The position numbers and the translations under genes are program-made. A stretch of 64,000 bases of DNA from Ectobius pallidus (taxonomy: Eukaryota; Arthropoda; Insecta; Blattodea; Ectobiidae): positions 218,682,484 to 218,746,483 of the forward strand of contig CAXKWD010000001.1 of NCBI GenBank assembly GCA_964059195.1. Reading direction: 5' to 3'. Numbering within the stretch: position 1 is the first letter of the stretch; each line of letters opens with the position of its first letter. Positions 58,101 to 61,286 of this stretch are shown here, one piece after another. Under the pieces are notes generated by a model. That model made no database searches. It saw nothing but the letters and a program-made list of their open reading frames with translations, and had not been told where the DNA came from.

Positions 58101-60358
58101 TTTTTTTTTTTTTTGGAAATTTGTATTTTTTAATTTTGGATTTGCGCGGTAATGAACCTCCGGGTTCCATAAAATAGATAATATAGGTCTACCTTTAGAT
58201 TGCTTAGGAATTGTCTATTGCCATTGAGGAAGTAAGGTCTAAAAAATTTCCTTTGATTAAGCCTACTCCTAATCATTGAGTTGATTGTTTTCTGTGCAGT
58301 CCGCACCGAAACAAGTCGATTTTGAGTGTGACTGATTTCGTGACGGTTTTAGTGTGACTGATTTTTCCGATTTGCCCTCTACCGCCACTAAAGAAGTTTT
58401 ACTTCAAAAAGGGTAGCATTGAGATAAGTAATATCTTCCACTAAAGTTAATTAGTTTAAAAAAAAAACTTATGTGAAAGTCACATAACTTCCTCTGCCCA
58501 AATAAAAGTTAGCAGTATTCACATATCCTTTTACAGAATCGCAAGACACAATTTTATGCTAATTATCCTATAAATACCTCTTCTTTCAATGATGCGACTA
58601 AAAGCGCAGGCTATATAACAAACTTAAAAAAAGAAAAACAAGTGACTGCAGACGTTTATTGAACTTTCCGCCGTAAAGAATAATTTCCGAAATTTATCGA
58701 ATATTTCCCTCAGATACTTCTTTACTCTATACCTGGCCAACAATACATCTTTCTCACTTCACATTCTTATATAGAATAAGAGGCCGTGAAAGAGCGCGTA
58801 TTCAGTTGTTCATCACGCAAGACAAAATTTCTACAAACAGTGGGTGAACAGTGGGTGGCTTGTAACTACCCTCAGAGAATTTTTTCGAAAAAAAGTTTCA
58901 AATAAAAGTTTTAGCTCTCAGTAAAAGTAACACATGTGCAAATTTTAAAGAAAATCGTTAGAGCCGTTTTCGAGAAAATCGCGAAAAACGAAATTTTCTT
59001 CATGTAAAGTCCCCTTAAAAATAAGAGAAATTTGTCGCCAATCTTCGAATCACATCTTCAGAAGGTACCTGACCCAAATACGAAATTTTCTTTTCATACG
59101 ATTCTCCGTTTCGGAGCTAGCCTGTTCACAAACTTCCACACAGACACACACACAGACATGTTTCCAAAAATAGTATTTTTGGATTCAGGGGGCCTTGAAA
59201 CGTGTATATATGCTAAAAACTCAACTTCGAATTTTAGGGTCGAAAACAATACTTCCTCTACCTATAGTACCTATGGTACGGGCAGAGGAAGTAAAAAAAT
59301 TAGGATTGCTTAGAAACAGTTTTTTTCGTTTTTCTCCAAACTGGGTTGCTTGGACTGAGGCCCTTTTAGCATGTGCCGATTTAATTGATATATTGAGTGG
59401 TAGTTACTCTCACAGTTGTTGAAATACTCTTAAATGTTAGTTAAATAGATAGACTATATTACAAAAGCATATGTACACATCTTGAACAGTAGAATTATAC
59501 TAGGCCTAAGTCAGATTTTTAATAATTTATGATTGGGGTTCGGATGTTTATGACCTAAAAAAGTGGAAAGTGTGACATTAAAAATGACCCAAAAATCCTA
59601 AATATGATCTTATAAAAGAACATATTTTCTAAAAGTAAATGTTTCAATTTAAAACAATAAATTATTACATCAAATTAATTCAATCACATAAATCATTTTT
59701 TAACAATTTTACAGGTGAATTACAGTTTTACTTGTAAAGACCTCTAGTCTGTTAATGTTTCCAGATACCACTGCAAATGTGAACTGAAAATATTTTTAAA
59801 ACATGTCTATTGGAAGTTGTTAACAACAAGGAGGAAGAGCTAATTGTGCTATTACTTGTTATTGTCCCTTCACCTTTCAGTTACAGTAAAACCAAAATAT
59901 TCGTGACTTTTTCGAAAAAAAAAATTAAATCGACAATTTGGTGCACATACTGCATAATTGTGCTCTTTTACCGAATTTTATAACTAAAATATGACGTTAA
60001 ATTACATATATAGCCGAAATATGACCAATCGACCGTCCGAGGAATTGCTAAACGTTTTTGATCAATATCAAACACGCGGCGTATGAGTGGTATAGTCTTC
60101 ATCCTTAGCTACGTTTTGTTTGTGAATACTGGCCTAAATAAAGGGTGTCCCAAGGGCGCTTACTCACCTCCCAGAGCATAAGCGTGCTGAATATGACCTG
60201 TATAGCGTTGTATACCACCAGAACTTTGTTCAGCTGGAATGGCTTCCTGTTGGCCATGAACCTAGGACCTCCCACCAGGACAATGTACAGGTAGATACCC
60301 ACAATCACGAACGTGGGGATGGGACTGTCCATCAGTGGCCAGTCATTAACTCGTGGAT
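19221..60358 (-). CDS. Very-long-chain fatty acid elongase (ELOVL), six exons, 5' exon missing
   Basis: The joined exons 60358-60168, 33378-33298, 31768-31712, 28052-27947, 24515-24379 and 19397-19221 keep frame and give 249 residues. ELO-family membrane enzymes in the ER condense long acyl-CoA with malonyl-CoA, the first step of two-carbon chain extension. Family motifs are all present: SKFTEFMDT (KxxExxDT), QVTLLHLYHH (QxxxLHxxHH, the catalytic histidine box), HVIMYFYY and TLLQLLQ (TxxQxxQ, formed across the last junction), with about seven hydrophobic segments. Introns are 26789, 1529, 3659, 3431 and 4981 bp and all have GT-AG borders. The first visible exon starts inside an Asp codon (G|AT), so an upstream exon with the initiator is needed and was not found before 64000. 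The C-terminus is short and ends KLQQKLQ without a clear KKxx ER signal. It is closest to the insect ELOVL1/7-like group by eye; the substrate is not deducible. Confidence 0.95.
19680..20165 (-). pseudogene. LINE RNase H domain and C-terminus (jockey/I-like)
   Basis: The minus strand includes IPAHCGIQGNERADILAKKG (about 20104-20039), an RNase H HxGxxGNExAD motif, then a continuous frame with ILITGHDCLGKHLHGILPTV typical of LINE RNase H C-terminal zinc-type tails. A stop replaces the Trp before IPAHCG and the Cys-rich end is frameshifted, so it is dead. It begins about 280 bp after the elongase acceptor, within its last intron, in sense orientation. Confidence 0.75.
20255..20632 (-). repeat. 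tRNA-headed SINE, family 5, copy 1
   Basis: On the minus strand the head reads GCGAGGTGGTCAAGATGGTA ... AGGTTCAAAACCCG (box A/B-like). It runs through a body with CAATCAATAGTTCCATGGCC and ends in an A-rich or TTTATT-type tail at 20255-20285. The same unit occurs at 48330-48715 and, with a nested SINE, at 39668-40132. Confidence 0.75.
20870..21050 (-). pseudogene. LINE reverse transcriptase fragment (FADD box)
   Basis: A minus-strand frame gives NHLAFADDVVLIFDNEDRLQ followed by MGIHQLNNICKMNNMIISKI and ETKTMAFKGK: the polymerase active site (FADD) and palm region of a non-LTR reverse transcriptase. It is cut off at 21050 by SINE sequence. Confidence 0.85.
21051..21838 (+). repeat. tRNA-derived SINE, family 1, interrupted by another SINE
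   Basis: The head CTGTGGCGCAGGGGATGCGT with box-B-like GGTTCGTTTCCTGG is followed by a body containing CCCCGGATATCATCTGGCCG and TTCATTCCTTTCC. It resumes at 21738 with GTCGTGGCCCGGTAAGG and ends in an A-rich tail (21825-21835). A full copy without the nested insert is on the minus strand at 51663-52120, which confirms the composite reading. Confidence 0.75.
21421..21737 (+). repeat. Nested tRNA-derived SINE with TTTTACC tail
   Basis: Inserted in the family-1 SINE. It starts GGTATGCCGTAGCGTAGTGG with box-B-like GGTTCGATTCTCG and ends in a short TTTTTACCTTTTACC repeat. Flanking CCTTTCCCGA and CCTTTCCTGA look like a 10-bp TSD with one change. Confidence 0.7.
21840..22368. other. No feature recognised
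   Basis: AT-rich intron sequence between the SINE composite and HINE-like copy B. No coding or repeat signature. Confidence 0.4.
22369..23013 (+). mobile_element. HINE-like element copy B
   Basis: The 5' end is AAGTGAAACTTCTTTAGC. The core at 22505-22975 consists almost wholly of AAAATCCAAAATTAAAA-type units. The 3' end is TTCACTTCCGTTGTGTGGCG with a decayed hairpin and ATGCACAC then T-run. The conserved 5' segment ends GATGATTAGGCTTATCC, shared with copy D. Confidence 0.6.
23380..23805 (-). pseudogene. LINE ORF2 C-terminal tail (second RTE-like family)
   Basis: A minus-strand frame of 139 codons contains KANWMGHIMKRRGLLLDAIE and GKRRLGRRRIEILDDIKKKR, then YGELKDASENR. This is the well-known insect LINE C-terminal pattern (NWIGHILRR...EGK..GRRGRRR..LLDDLK). 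It is interrupted at 23806 by a 253-bp MITE, and LINE-like sequence may resume at 24059. Confidence 0.8.
23806..24058. repeat. MITE with 30-bp terminal inverted repeats
   Basis: Left GGGTGCGCAGGCAAAGAGAG and right CTCTCTTTGCCCACGCACTC are inverted repeats continuing through TTAAGTCCAC. It is 253 bp with no coding capacity, inserted in the LINE tail. Confidence 0.8.
24130..24237. repeat. (AAT)n and (ATC)n microsatellites
   Basis: About 19 AAT/TAA units at 24130-24187, followed by an ATC/CAT tract at 24190-24233. The runs create artefactual poly-Asn and poly-Asp frames. It lies about 140 bp from elongase exon 5. Confidence 0.9.
24379..24515 (-). CDS. Elongase exon 5
   Basis: 137 nt, starting with the last two bases of Gly: GHGTFSNLVNNIVHVIMYFY then YMLSAMGPQYQKYLWWKKHL and TLLQL. 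The acceptor is GATGTTACAG and the donor CTG|GTAAGC. Carries HxxMYxYY and the first half of TxxQxxQ. Confidence 0.95.
24555..25785 (+). pseudogene. CR1-like LINE 3' fragment split by a hAT-like insertion
   Basis: The plus strand encodes MRYGIIFWGNSSHWEKNIYI, then NIDKFQTNYSVHGRTTRNMN and DLHIPANSLKLSQKGAYYSA up to IYYKLPS at 24940. It resumes at 25677 with RNINLLCIKSK..-type sequence and a stop near 25782. This is the C-terminal tail of a CR1/Jockey-like ORF2 (HGRxTRxxxDLHxP). Frameshifts make it dead. Confidence 0.75.
24942..25676. mobile_element. Non-autonomous hAT-like element, 8-bp TSD
   Basis: A 735-bp insertion with CTTCCAAG on both sides (24934-24941 and 25677-25684). Ends are CAGGGCCGTGG and TCAGGCCTG, an imperfect inverted repeat of hAT type. 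GC-rich ends (GGGCCC-rich) surround an AT-rich core. The core holds one unit of the 'ataactcaaatacgct' repeat found as a tandem array at 40190-40975. A second copy of the right end is at 62530-62630. Confidence 0.75.
26263..27162 (+). pseudogene. CR1/Jockey-like LINE ORF2 C-terminal half, 5'-truncated
   Basis: A 299-codon frame runs from just before the polymerase YADD box (here SDTTVICKDKS, catalytic aspartates lost) through HTFLGMVIDKNLSWVSHIDY, YYGLVHPLILYGIELWGTA and LTLQKRCIRTVF to the C-terminal HNTRCNNDFH...FNKLPNILKE. The element ends at a (TAAA)n-type tail (27409-27428). An open frame this long suggests fairly recent insertion, but the first third of the protein is missing. It lies antisense to the elongase in its fourth visible intron. 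Confidence 0.85.
27502..27764 (+). mobile_element. Foldback element FB3 with 15-bp TSD and hammerhead-like core (Penelope-like)
   Basis: AATTAAGATACCTTA flanks the element at 27502-27516 and 27750-27764. A 45-nt one-sided extension (27517-27561) precedes a near-perfect palindrome at 27562-27750. At 27656-27686 the sequence is CTGATGA, one base, GAGT, a loop, GCTC and GAAA. Extension length and TSD class match FB1. It lies 183 bp from elongase exon 4. Confidence 0.7.
27947..28052 (-). CDS. Elongase exon 4 with the HxxHH box
   Basis: 106 nt: FFFVLRKKDNQVTLLHLYHH then SVTPLETWICVKFIA plus the first base of a Gly codon. The acceptor is GTGTTGCAG and the donor GCAG|GTTAGC. Contains the histidine box HLYHH used in condensation. 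Confidence 0.95.
28506..28552. repeat. (AT)n microsatellite
   Basis: About 47 bp of alternating TA in the third elongase intron. Nothing else distinctive is nearby. Confidence 0.95.
28560..29425. other. No gene or defined repeat recognised
   Basis: AT-rich intron sequence. The open frames at 28808-29017 and 29226-29032 show no family motif and no splice context that would suggest exons. Confidence 0.4.
29823..30092. mobile_element. 270-bp hAT MITE, perfect 8-bp TSD
   Basis: CTCTATAT flanks it at 29815-29822 and 30093-30100. Ends CAGCGTTTCTCAACCTTTTT and AGGTTGAGAAATGCTG are inverted repeats, with subterminal GGACC/GGTCC. The element at 53382 has similar ends and a near-identical target. Confidence 0.9.
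30504..30725. repeat. Truncated copy of the CATAGGCGTA hAT-like MITE
   Basis: CATAGGCGTAACCAGGCCGA is followed by a G-run, TTATAACATCCGCGGGTCTG and TTTTAAGCTTCCGGGGGG. It matches the full element at 46888-47242 in reverse orientation; the other terminus is missing. Confidence 0.75.
30734..31389 (+). mobile_element. HINE-like element copy C
   Basis: The 5' end is TTTTGAAGTGAAACTTCTTC. An AT-rich array of AAAATCCAAAATT-type units lies at 30905-31330. The 3' inverted motif AAGTTTCACTTC is at about 31351-31362, then GGCGTTCCACGC and ACACTTTT. The conserved 5' part contains GGACTGCACAGAAAACAATC, as in the other copies. Confidence 0.6.
31712..31768 (-). CDS. Elongase exon 3
   Basis: 57 nt, 19 codons: MANLCWWYYLSKFTEFMDT. 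The acceptor is TTCTTACAG and the donor ACA|GTGAGT. It holds the KxxExxDT motif at the start of the catalytic domain. Confidence 0.95.
31970..32513 (+). mobile_element. HINE-like element copy D ending in a 37-T run
   Basis: GAAGTGAAACTTCTTTAGCT at the 5' end; CTTCACTTCTGTCGCATGGC, GTTCCATGCACAC and 37 consecutive T (32477-32513) at the 3' end. The AT array is broken at 32190-32265 by GC-rich sequence (GGGAGGGCGCTGGGGAAAGG). It lies 202 bp upstream of elongase exon 3 in the gene's orientation. Confidence 0.6.
32745..33235 (+). pseudogene. LINE ORF2 C-terminal fragment (RTE-like)
   Basis: The plus-strand frame REIKCNLYKTLIKPVLVYGS ESWTSTKSQMQRLRSFETK reads into ILRKIYGPMCDEGSWRIRYN. This matches the conserved thumb/tail of insect LINE ORF2 proteins (LYKTxIKPVxxYGSExWT...RKILRKIYGP). 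Downstream the frame is broken. It ends about 60 bp from elongase exon 2, antisense to it. Confidence 0.8.
33298..33378 (-). CDS. Elongase exon 2
   Basis: 81 nt, 27 codons in phase 0. The acceptor is TTGTTACAG and the donor AGG|GTAAGT. It encodes HLMGGWLLDYSYKCQPVDYS and SNPTAVR, the lumenal loop with the conserved CQPVDYS motif of insect elongases. Confidence 0.95.
33860..34568. mobile_element. 709-bp hAT-like element in the LINE remnant
   Basis: Ends CAGGGGTTCCTAACCAGG and GGTTGGGAACCACTG are inverted repeats. Flanks ATATAAAT (33852-33859) and ATATAAAC (34569-34576) are an 8-bp TSD with one change. A (TA)n(TG)n microsatellite lies inside at 34327-34363. No transposase. Confidence 0.85.
35150..35388 (+). 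repeat. tRNA-derived SINE, family 3, inside a hAT element
   Basis: The head GTCGAGGAGTTGGTAGCGCA and box-B-like GGTTCAATTCCCGGCC are followed by GGTCGGGGATTTTTCACTAG and a body ending in CATTATGGGTCTGAATCT. The TA-flanked MITE at 35391 breaks its 3' end. Confidence 0.75.
35391..36161 (+). mobile_element. 771-bp Tc1/mariner or pogo-like MITE with TA TSD
   Basis: Ends CAGTCGGTCAAATAAAAAAC and GTTTTTTATTTGACCGACTG are perfect inverted repeats at the tips and TA flanks both sides (35389-35390, 36162-36163). A short plus-strand frame (35650-35760) reads ESVVRAVIDLHFSVSEAARR then FHIYEKKLRGG. It resembles the N-terminal psq/CENP-B-type helix-turn-helix of pogo transposases, so this is probably a deletion derivative of a pogo-like element. 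Confidence 0.85.
36530..36775. repeat. Dispersed ~250-bp repeat R2
   Basis: Shares CTGATATTAACG/ATTTTC, GCTGCTACCGACGTATAAATG and TTCATAGAAACCGGCTACTT with 38925-39165. A more diverged copy is at 62770-62960. Function and class are unknown. Confidence 0.7.
36857..38025 (+). repeat. Dispersed repeat R1, copy 1
   Basis: Starts AGGTAGATTTCGAAGAAAAA. It shares long blocks with 47261-48200, including CCCAATAGTTCGGACAAGTT, GGGGGAGGGGGTT, GTACTCTACAAATCAATAAA, CCATGCCAAGGCTAAAGAAG and AGAAAGAATTTATCAAA. A motif CTTCGAAATCTACCT at 37591-37605 mirrors the left end. Copy 1 has about 200 bp (37570-37790) that copy 2 lacks. A (TA)n lies at 36955-36977. Confidence 0.75.
38191..38878 (+). mobile_element. 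TIR element with TGGGTCAAGTGAATAAA ends
   Basis: Inverted ends TGGGTCAAGTGAATAAA and TTTATTCACTTGACCCA. The interior is rich in AGCATTAGC/AGCAATTGC-type motifs and holds a short plus-strand frame at 38458-38580 (MQSSSESEISMTSEESDKQ), possibly a relic of an accessory or transposase gene. TSD not secure. The ends share GGGTCA...CAAGTGAA with the Sola-like transposon ends, which may be chance. Confidence 0.65.
38925..39165. repeat. Dispersed ~250-bp repeat R2, second copy
   Basis: About 90% similar by eye to 36530-36775, in the same orientation, 2.4 kb away. Confidence 0.75.
39275..39440 (-). pseudogene. LINE tail, family L1, third copy
   Basis: The minus-strand frame MKWAGHVARMGKERHISKVL TGRPEGKRPLGRPRRKWEDN (split here for length) matches the 14041-14415 tail and keeps the ancestral GRPRRKWEDN. 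It is cut short on both sides. Confidence 0.8.
39458..39530. repeat. (AAT)n/(TAT)n microsatellite
   Basis: About 15 AAT units followed by TAT units. It abuts the L1 tail copy and may have grown from an A-rich junction. Confidence 0.9.
39668..40132 (-). repeat. SINE family 5, copy 2, with a nested tRNA SINE
   Basis: Body sequence (GAGGTCATATCAGGAGTTC, ATTTCAACTGATATTAATTT) matches 20255-20632 and 48330-48715. The interruption at 39907-40040 is a separate insertion. The tRNA-like head of this copy is lost beyond ATCGGCCACGG. Confidence 0.7.
39907..40040 (+). repeat. 134-bp nested tRNA-derived SINE with 9-bp TSD
   Basis: AAGTCATGG flanks it (39898-39906 and 40041-40049). It holds TTGCTCACTGGTAGAGCAGC and the box-B-like GGTTCAAATCCCGGC, a tRNA-like head, then GTTTTTCAGTCTGACAC. 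Inserted in the SINE at 39668-40132. Confidence 0.8.
40190..40975 (+). repeat. Five-unit tandem array, ~145-171-bp units
   Basis: The landmark ATAACTCAAATACGCTTTAT recurs (with changes) at 40217, 40388, 40533, 40690 and 40850. Each unit continues with TCGGATTTTCATGAAACTTG, GGAAGA..CCTATTGATATT, CCAAATCGGTTGACCGGTAC and AATGCCCAATTTAGTGCCT. Single units occur at 25150-25270, 37790-37860 and 47880-48050 and, reversed, at 46560-46660 and 50765-50930. A CTGTCCGTCCGTGCGTCTGT tract precedes unit 1. A palindrome GGCGCCTTTCT.AT.AGAAAGGCGCC separates units 1 and 2. Confidence 0.85.
40976..41600. other. Diverged TAG-type MITE remnants
   Basis: 41280-41590 contains TAGGTTGCTAAATTGAATTTTGG, AAAATAGGCTCTGAG and AAATAGGCTG phrases like those in the MITEs at 45875 and 56452. 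No clean termini remain. Confidence 0.4.
41602..42536 (+). mobile_element. Non-autonomous Helitron with two consecutive 3' ends
   Basis: The 5' end ATTTCTATATATAAAAGGC matches the A|TCTCTATATATATAAAAGG ends of the other copies with one change. A 3' hairpin (CCCGG-GCGACG-CCGGG) and AAGCTAG|T end at 42436. A second hairpin (CCCGG-GCAAG-CCGGG) and CAGCTAG|T end at 42536. The roughly 100 bp between repeat the 3' end (CGAAAGTCC..CATAAG.TAATTTC). Helitrons have 5' TC, a 3' hairpin, CTRR and insert between A and T. Two stacked 3' ends suggest read-through or tandem insertion. Confidence 0.75.
42537..43055. other. No gene or defined repeat recognised
   Basis: AT-rich intron sequence between the Helitron and the minisatellite. 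Nothing recognised. Confidence 0.4.
43056..43915 (+). repeat. Imperfect minisatellite, ~110-130-bp units
   Basis: About seven degenerate units share TATGTAACAGGAGCTCGAATA, AATATCGTCATATTCACTGT, GATATTCAGAAACGGACAAC and ACACATTTCTACTATCACAC. Units vary in length and at least two are internally deleted. No coding frame runs through them. Confidence 0.8.
44035..44265. repeat. (GATA)n/(GATG)n/(GACG)n microsatellite
   Basis: About 230 bp of compound tetranucleotide repeats in two similar blocks: GATA, GATG, GGAC, then GACA, GATA, GATG, GGAC, GACA. This suggests a duplication of a compound block. All overlapping reverse frames rich in Tyr-Leu-Ser-Ile are artefacts. Confidence 0.95.
44375..44470 (+). 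repeat. tRNA-derived SINE fragment, family 3
   Basis: CGGGTTCGATTCCCGGCCGG (box B-like), GTCGGGGATTTTTCAGTAG and CCCGGGTTCAGGACTGGGT. The same order of motifs as 6234-6360 and 35150-35388. Its 5' part is missing. Confidence 0.7.
45101..45763. mobile_element. 663-bp hAT-like MITE, 8-bp TSD (ATGACC family)
   Basis: CTATAAGC flanks it at 45093-45100 and 45764-45771. Ends AGGGTTCGGATGTTTATG and CATAAACATCCTAACCCTAT are inverted repeats. The interior is rich in AAATATGACC repeats. Related fragments are at 59535-60030 and 62230-62540. Confidence 0.8.
45875..46539. mobile_element. MITE family TAGACCTGGGATTTTA, copy 1
   Basis: GTTATAAG is duplicated at 45867-45874 and 46540-46547. Ends TAGACCTAGGATTTTAGGC and GCCTTAAAATCCCAGGTCTA are inverted repeats. 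The interior is full of AAATAGGC/GCCTATTT phrases, with a triplicated GGCTCTAAAAAATTAGTTTTA at 45890-45955. hAT-type by its 8-bp TSD; no transposase. Confidence 0.9.
46888..47242. mobile_element. 355-bp hAT-like MITE with CATAGGCGTA ends and internal triplication
   Basis: ATATGGGC is duplicated at 46880-46887 and 47243-47250. Ends CATAGGCGTACC and GGTTACGCCTATG are inverted repeats. A ~60-bp unit (CTTAAAACTCGTTATTTTGC ... TTTTCCGGGG) is repeated three times inside. A C/G homopolymer follows the left end. A partial copy is at 30504-30725. Confidence 0.85.
47261..48200 (+). repeat. Dispersed repeat R1, copy 2
   Basis: About 940 bp matching 36857-38025 in order, including a single unit of the 'ataactcaaatacg' repeat at 47880-48050 that the tandem array at 40190 amplifies. 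Copy 1 carries only part of that unit, so the unit may be an integral part of R1. Confidence 0.75.
48330..48715 (-). repeat. tRNA-headed SINE, family 5, copy 3
   Basis: The head on the minus strand, GCGAGGTGGCCGAGATGGTA ... AGGTTCAAATCCTGTGGCCG, is the best preserved in this window. It is followed by the shared body and a TTATTTATT-type tail at 48328-48365. Confidence 0.8.
49360..50600 (-). mobile_element. Truncated hAT-like element with a Helitron inside
   Basis: Outside 49476-50094 the sequence matches, reversed, the hAT-like element at 53382-54477: GGTAATCCCACGAGAGTCGA (49366), AACTCGAGTTGGATTTATTAA (49410), CACGAATCGATTCGAGTT (50170) and AACACGCGGCGTACGAGTGG (50562). Termini are not preserved. 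Confidence 0.7.
49476..50094 (-). mobile_element. Non-autonomous Helitron, 3' hairpin lost
   Basis: The 5' end on the minus strand, A|TCTCTATATATATATAAAAG (50094), is intact and followed by the CTGACTGACTGAC tract. Homology to the 60449-61285 copy stops around 49476, before the hairpin and CTAG. Confidence 0.8.
50955..51368 (-). mobile_element. Retro-insertion with a tRNA-like cassette present as an inverted pair
   Basis: CACCATACTGGCA flanks it exactly (50942-50954 and 51369-51381), a 13-bp TSD. It contains a direct repeat (ATATATAAGCATTCATGAGC...GATTATTGTC, 50956-50989 and 51270-51304) and an inverted repeat of the 3' half of a tRNA plus tail (51004-51068 against 51302-51366). The tRNA-like head is complete only in the left copy. 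Confidence 0.75.
51031..51104 (-). repeat. tRNA-like cloverleaf (SINE head), GAA anticodon position, C33
   Basis: All four arms pair perfectly: acceptor CTCCGGC/GCCGGAG, D stem GCTC/GAGC with loop AGTTGGTA, anticodon stem TTGGC/GCCAA around GCGAATA, and T arm CTGGG-TTCAAGT-CCCAG. The triplet at 34-36 would be GAA (Phe), but base 33 is C instead of the near-universal U. Its place inside a retro-insertion points to a SINE head, not a functional tRNA gene. Confidence 0.75.
51663..52120 (-). repeat. tRNA-derived SINE, family 1, complete copy
   Basis: Minus-strand counterpart of 21051-21838 without the nested SINE. The head GCCCGGGTTCGATTCCTGGT is at 52085-52104, then AGTTACCTAGGTGAGGTTTT, with a tail in GGTCCCCATAAGGGAGAGTT. 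An internal stretch of about 63 bp is duplicated (CTTTTTTGACCAGACAAGGAC at 51755 and 51823). Confidence 0.8.
52133..52765. mobile_element. MITE family TAGACCTGGGATTTTA, copy 2
   Basis: ATAATAGC is duplicated at 52125-52132 and 52766-52773. Ends TAAACCTGGGATTTTAGGC and GCCTTAAAATCCCAGGTCTA. Inserted next to the head of the family-1 SINE. Confidence 0.9.
52774..53373. other. No gene or defined repeat recognised
   Basis: Intron sequence without coding or terminal-repeat signatures. Confidence 0.4.
53382..54477. mobile_element. 1096-bp hAT-like element inserted in a Helitron 5' end
   Basis: Ends CAGTGGTTCCAAAACTTTT and AAGTGGG/TTTGGGAACCACTG-type right end are inverted repeats. Flanks CTCTATAT (53374-53381) and CTCTTTAT (54478-54485) are an 8-bp TSD with one change. 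The right flank runs straight into TATATAAAAGGCTTTGTCC, the Helitron 5' sequence, so the target was the Helitron start. A reversed, truncated relative spans 49360-50600. Confidence 0.85.
54478..55065 (+). mobile_element. Non-autonomous Helitron, 5' end split by a hAT element
   Basis: TTTATATATAAAAGGCTTTG opens the body. The 3' hairpin (CGCGGGCGAAGCCGCGGGC region) and ATGCTAG end at 55065, followed by T. The first bases (TCTCTATAT) lie left of the hAT element near 53374. Confidence 0.85.
55114..55998 (-). mobile_element. Non-autonomous Helitron with an expanded CAGT repeat
   Basis: The 5' end A|TCTCTATATATATAAAAG is at 55998 and the 3' hairpin (CCCGG..CCGGG) and AAGCTAG|T end at 55114 on the minus strand. 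A/T flanks match Helitron insertion. The subterminal CTGACTGACTGA tract has grown to about 80 bp of (CAGT)n at 55888-55972. It lies head-on, 48 bp from the 54478-55065 Helitron. Confidence 0.9.
56452..57104. mobile_element. MITE family TAGACCTGGGATTTTA, copy 3
   Basis: ATTATTAC is duplicated at 56444-56451 and 57105-57112. Ends TAGATCTGGGATTTTAGGC and GCCTTAAAATCCCAGGTCTA. 653 bp, the same interior phrases as the copies at 45875 and 52133. Confidence 0.9.
57735..59391. mobile_element. 1.66-kb TIR element hosting HINE-like copy E
   Basis: Left AATCGGCACATGCTAAAAGG and right CCTTTTAGCATGTGCCGATT are inverted repeats that continue through GCCTCAGTC. The interior (58440-59330) carries a plus-strand frame at 59032-59313 with no recognised domain and a hairpin around CTTCCTCTACC..GGCAGAGGAAG. 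TSD not secure; class unknown. Confidence 0.7.
57805..58406 (-). mobile_element. HINE-like element copy E, chimeric like copy A
   Basis: Reads in reverse: hairpin GCGTGGAACGTCACGC, GACAAAAGTAAAACTTTATT, the array of TTTTTAATTTTGGATTT-type units (57870-58135) with a (TTA)n at 58070-58100, the LINE-tail insert (GCGGTAATGAACCTCCGGGT at 58148), the shared body, and CTAAAGAAGTTTTACTTCAA. Same internal LINE piece as copy A 46 kb away. Confidence 0.65.
59535..60030. repeat. Fragment of the ATGACC-rich MITE
   Basis: Starts GGGTTCGGATGTTTATGACC and matches 45103-45610, including CCAGATACCACTGCAAATGTG and GTTAACAACAAGGAGGAAGAG. Its right end is replaced near 60030 by 60 bp of hAT-like sequence (GAGGAATTGCTAAACGTTTT, ACACGCGGCGTATGAGTGG). 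Confidence 0.75.
60168..60358 (-). CDS. Elongase exon 1 of the window (N-terminal membrane segments)
   Basis: 191 nt. The acceptor TTTTTTTTCAG precedes ATCCACGAG and the donor is GAG|GTGAGT. It encodes DPRVNDWPLMDSPIPTFVIV, then GIYLYIVLVGGPRFMANRKP, then FQLNKVLVVYNAIQVIFSTL and MLWE. It covers the DPR.xDWPLM signature and the first two transmembrane segments. The first base of the Asp codon comes from an unseen upstream exon. Confidence 0.95.
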
Positions 60359-60448
60359 CTGAAAAAAAAGAGAGACATTAGACAAAGGAATACAGTAGTC
60401 CATTCTAAATGCACATTAAACTAAATCAAAAGCTGGCCATATAGCATA

Positions 60449-61285
60449 CTAGCGTGTGCCCGCGGCTTCGCCCGCGATAATTATTTCAAAAATTAAAAAT
60501 TAAGAGCATAATAGTAAAATCATTATATTTATTAACTCCTAAATCACGTGGACTACATACCACGATTAGATAGCATCGTCTGGTAAAAGCGACCTCAGAT
60601 TCGAGTTTCTTGGCCCAGAAAACCTCTGTATAGTGAGATTCGTCCAAATAAAACAACGTTCGACCATATTTAGGGCTTACAACATTCAAGCGGTCGCGAA
60701 AGTTTTGTTTTCAAGGCATGACAAATATAGCCAAAGCCAACTGTAATTGATTTGACAATGAAATGTATAACTGAAAACTTATGTTTTGAAAACGCAAAAA
60801 ATGCACGTTTTTTGCCCGTTTTTCACTCATAACTCACGAACGAAAACTAAAATTAAAATTCCGGCTTCGAGGTGCATTTTCCGACCCTTCAGCCCACCTA
60901 TGTTTAAAATTTCAGATCTCTGCGTTCAGTAGATTTCGCTGGACATCGAGGAAAATTCCTTTTATTAATATAGATAATATGAATTATAATGATACTTTCT
61001 CTAATTTGTCAAACATCCATTTAATTTAATCCAAACCCACCTATACCATTGGCAACAATATGTTCTGTGAATTTGTTCCGATAATTCTATGTAAAAATGG
61101 ATTAAGTATTTTCAAAAACATTTAATTTTTGGCATTTAGAATCAGAATTTTTCAAAATCCTTTCTTAGTGAGCACCTACATTATGAAAGAAAGGTACTGT
61201 CAAAATTCCAAGTCTCTACCTGTTATAGTTTAGGCTCTACGTTGATTCCTGTCAGTCAGGACAAAGCCTTTTATATATATAGAGA
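60449..61285 (-). mobile_element. Complete non-autonomous Helitron, 837 bp
   Basis: Minus strand: A|TCTCTATATATATAAAAGGC at 61285, a short CTGACTGACAG tract, the shared body, hairpin CGCGGGCGAAGCCGCGGGC and CTAG|T at 60449. The best-preserved copy of the family, within the intron 5' of elongase exon 1 of the window. Confidence 0.9.
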
Positions 61286-61286
61286 T

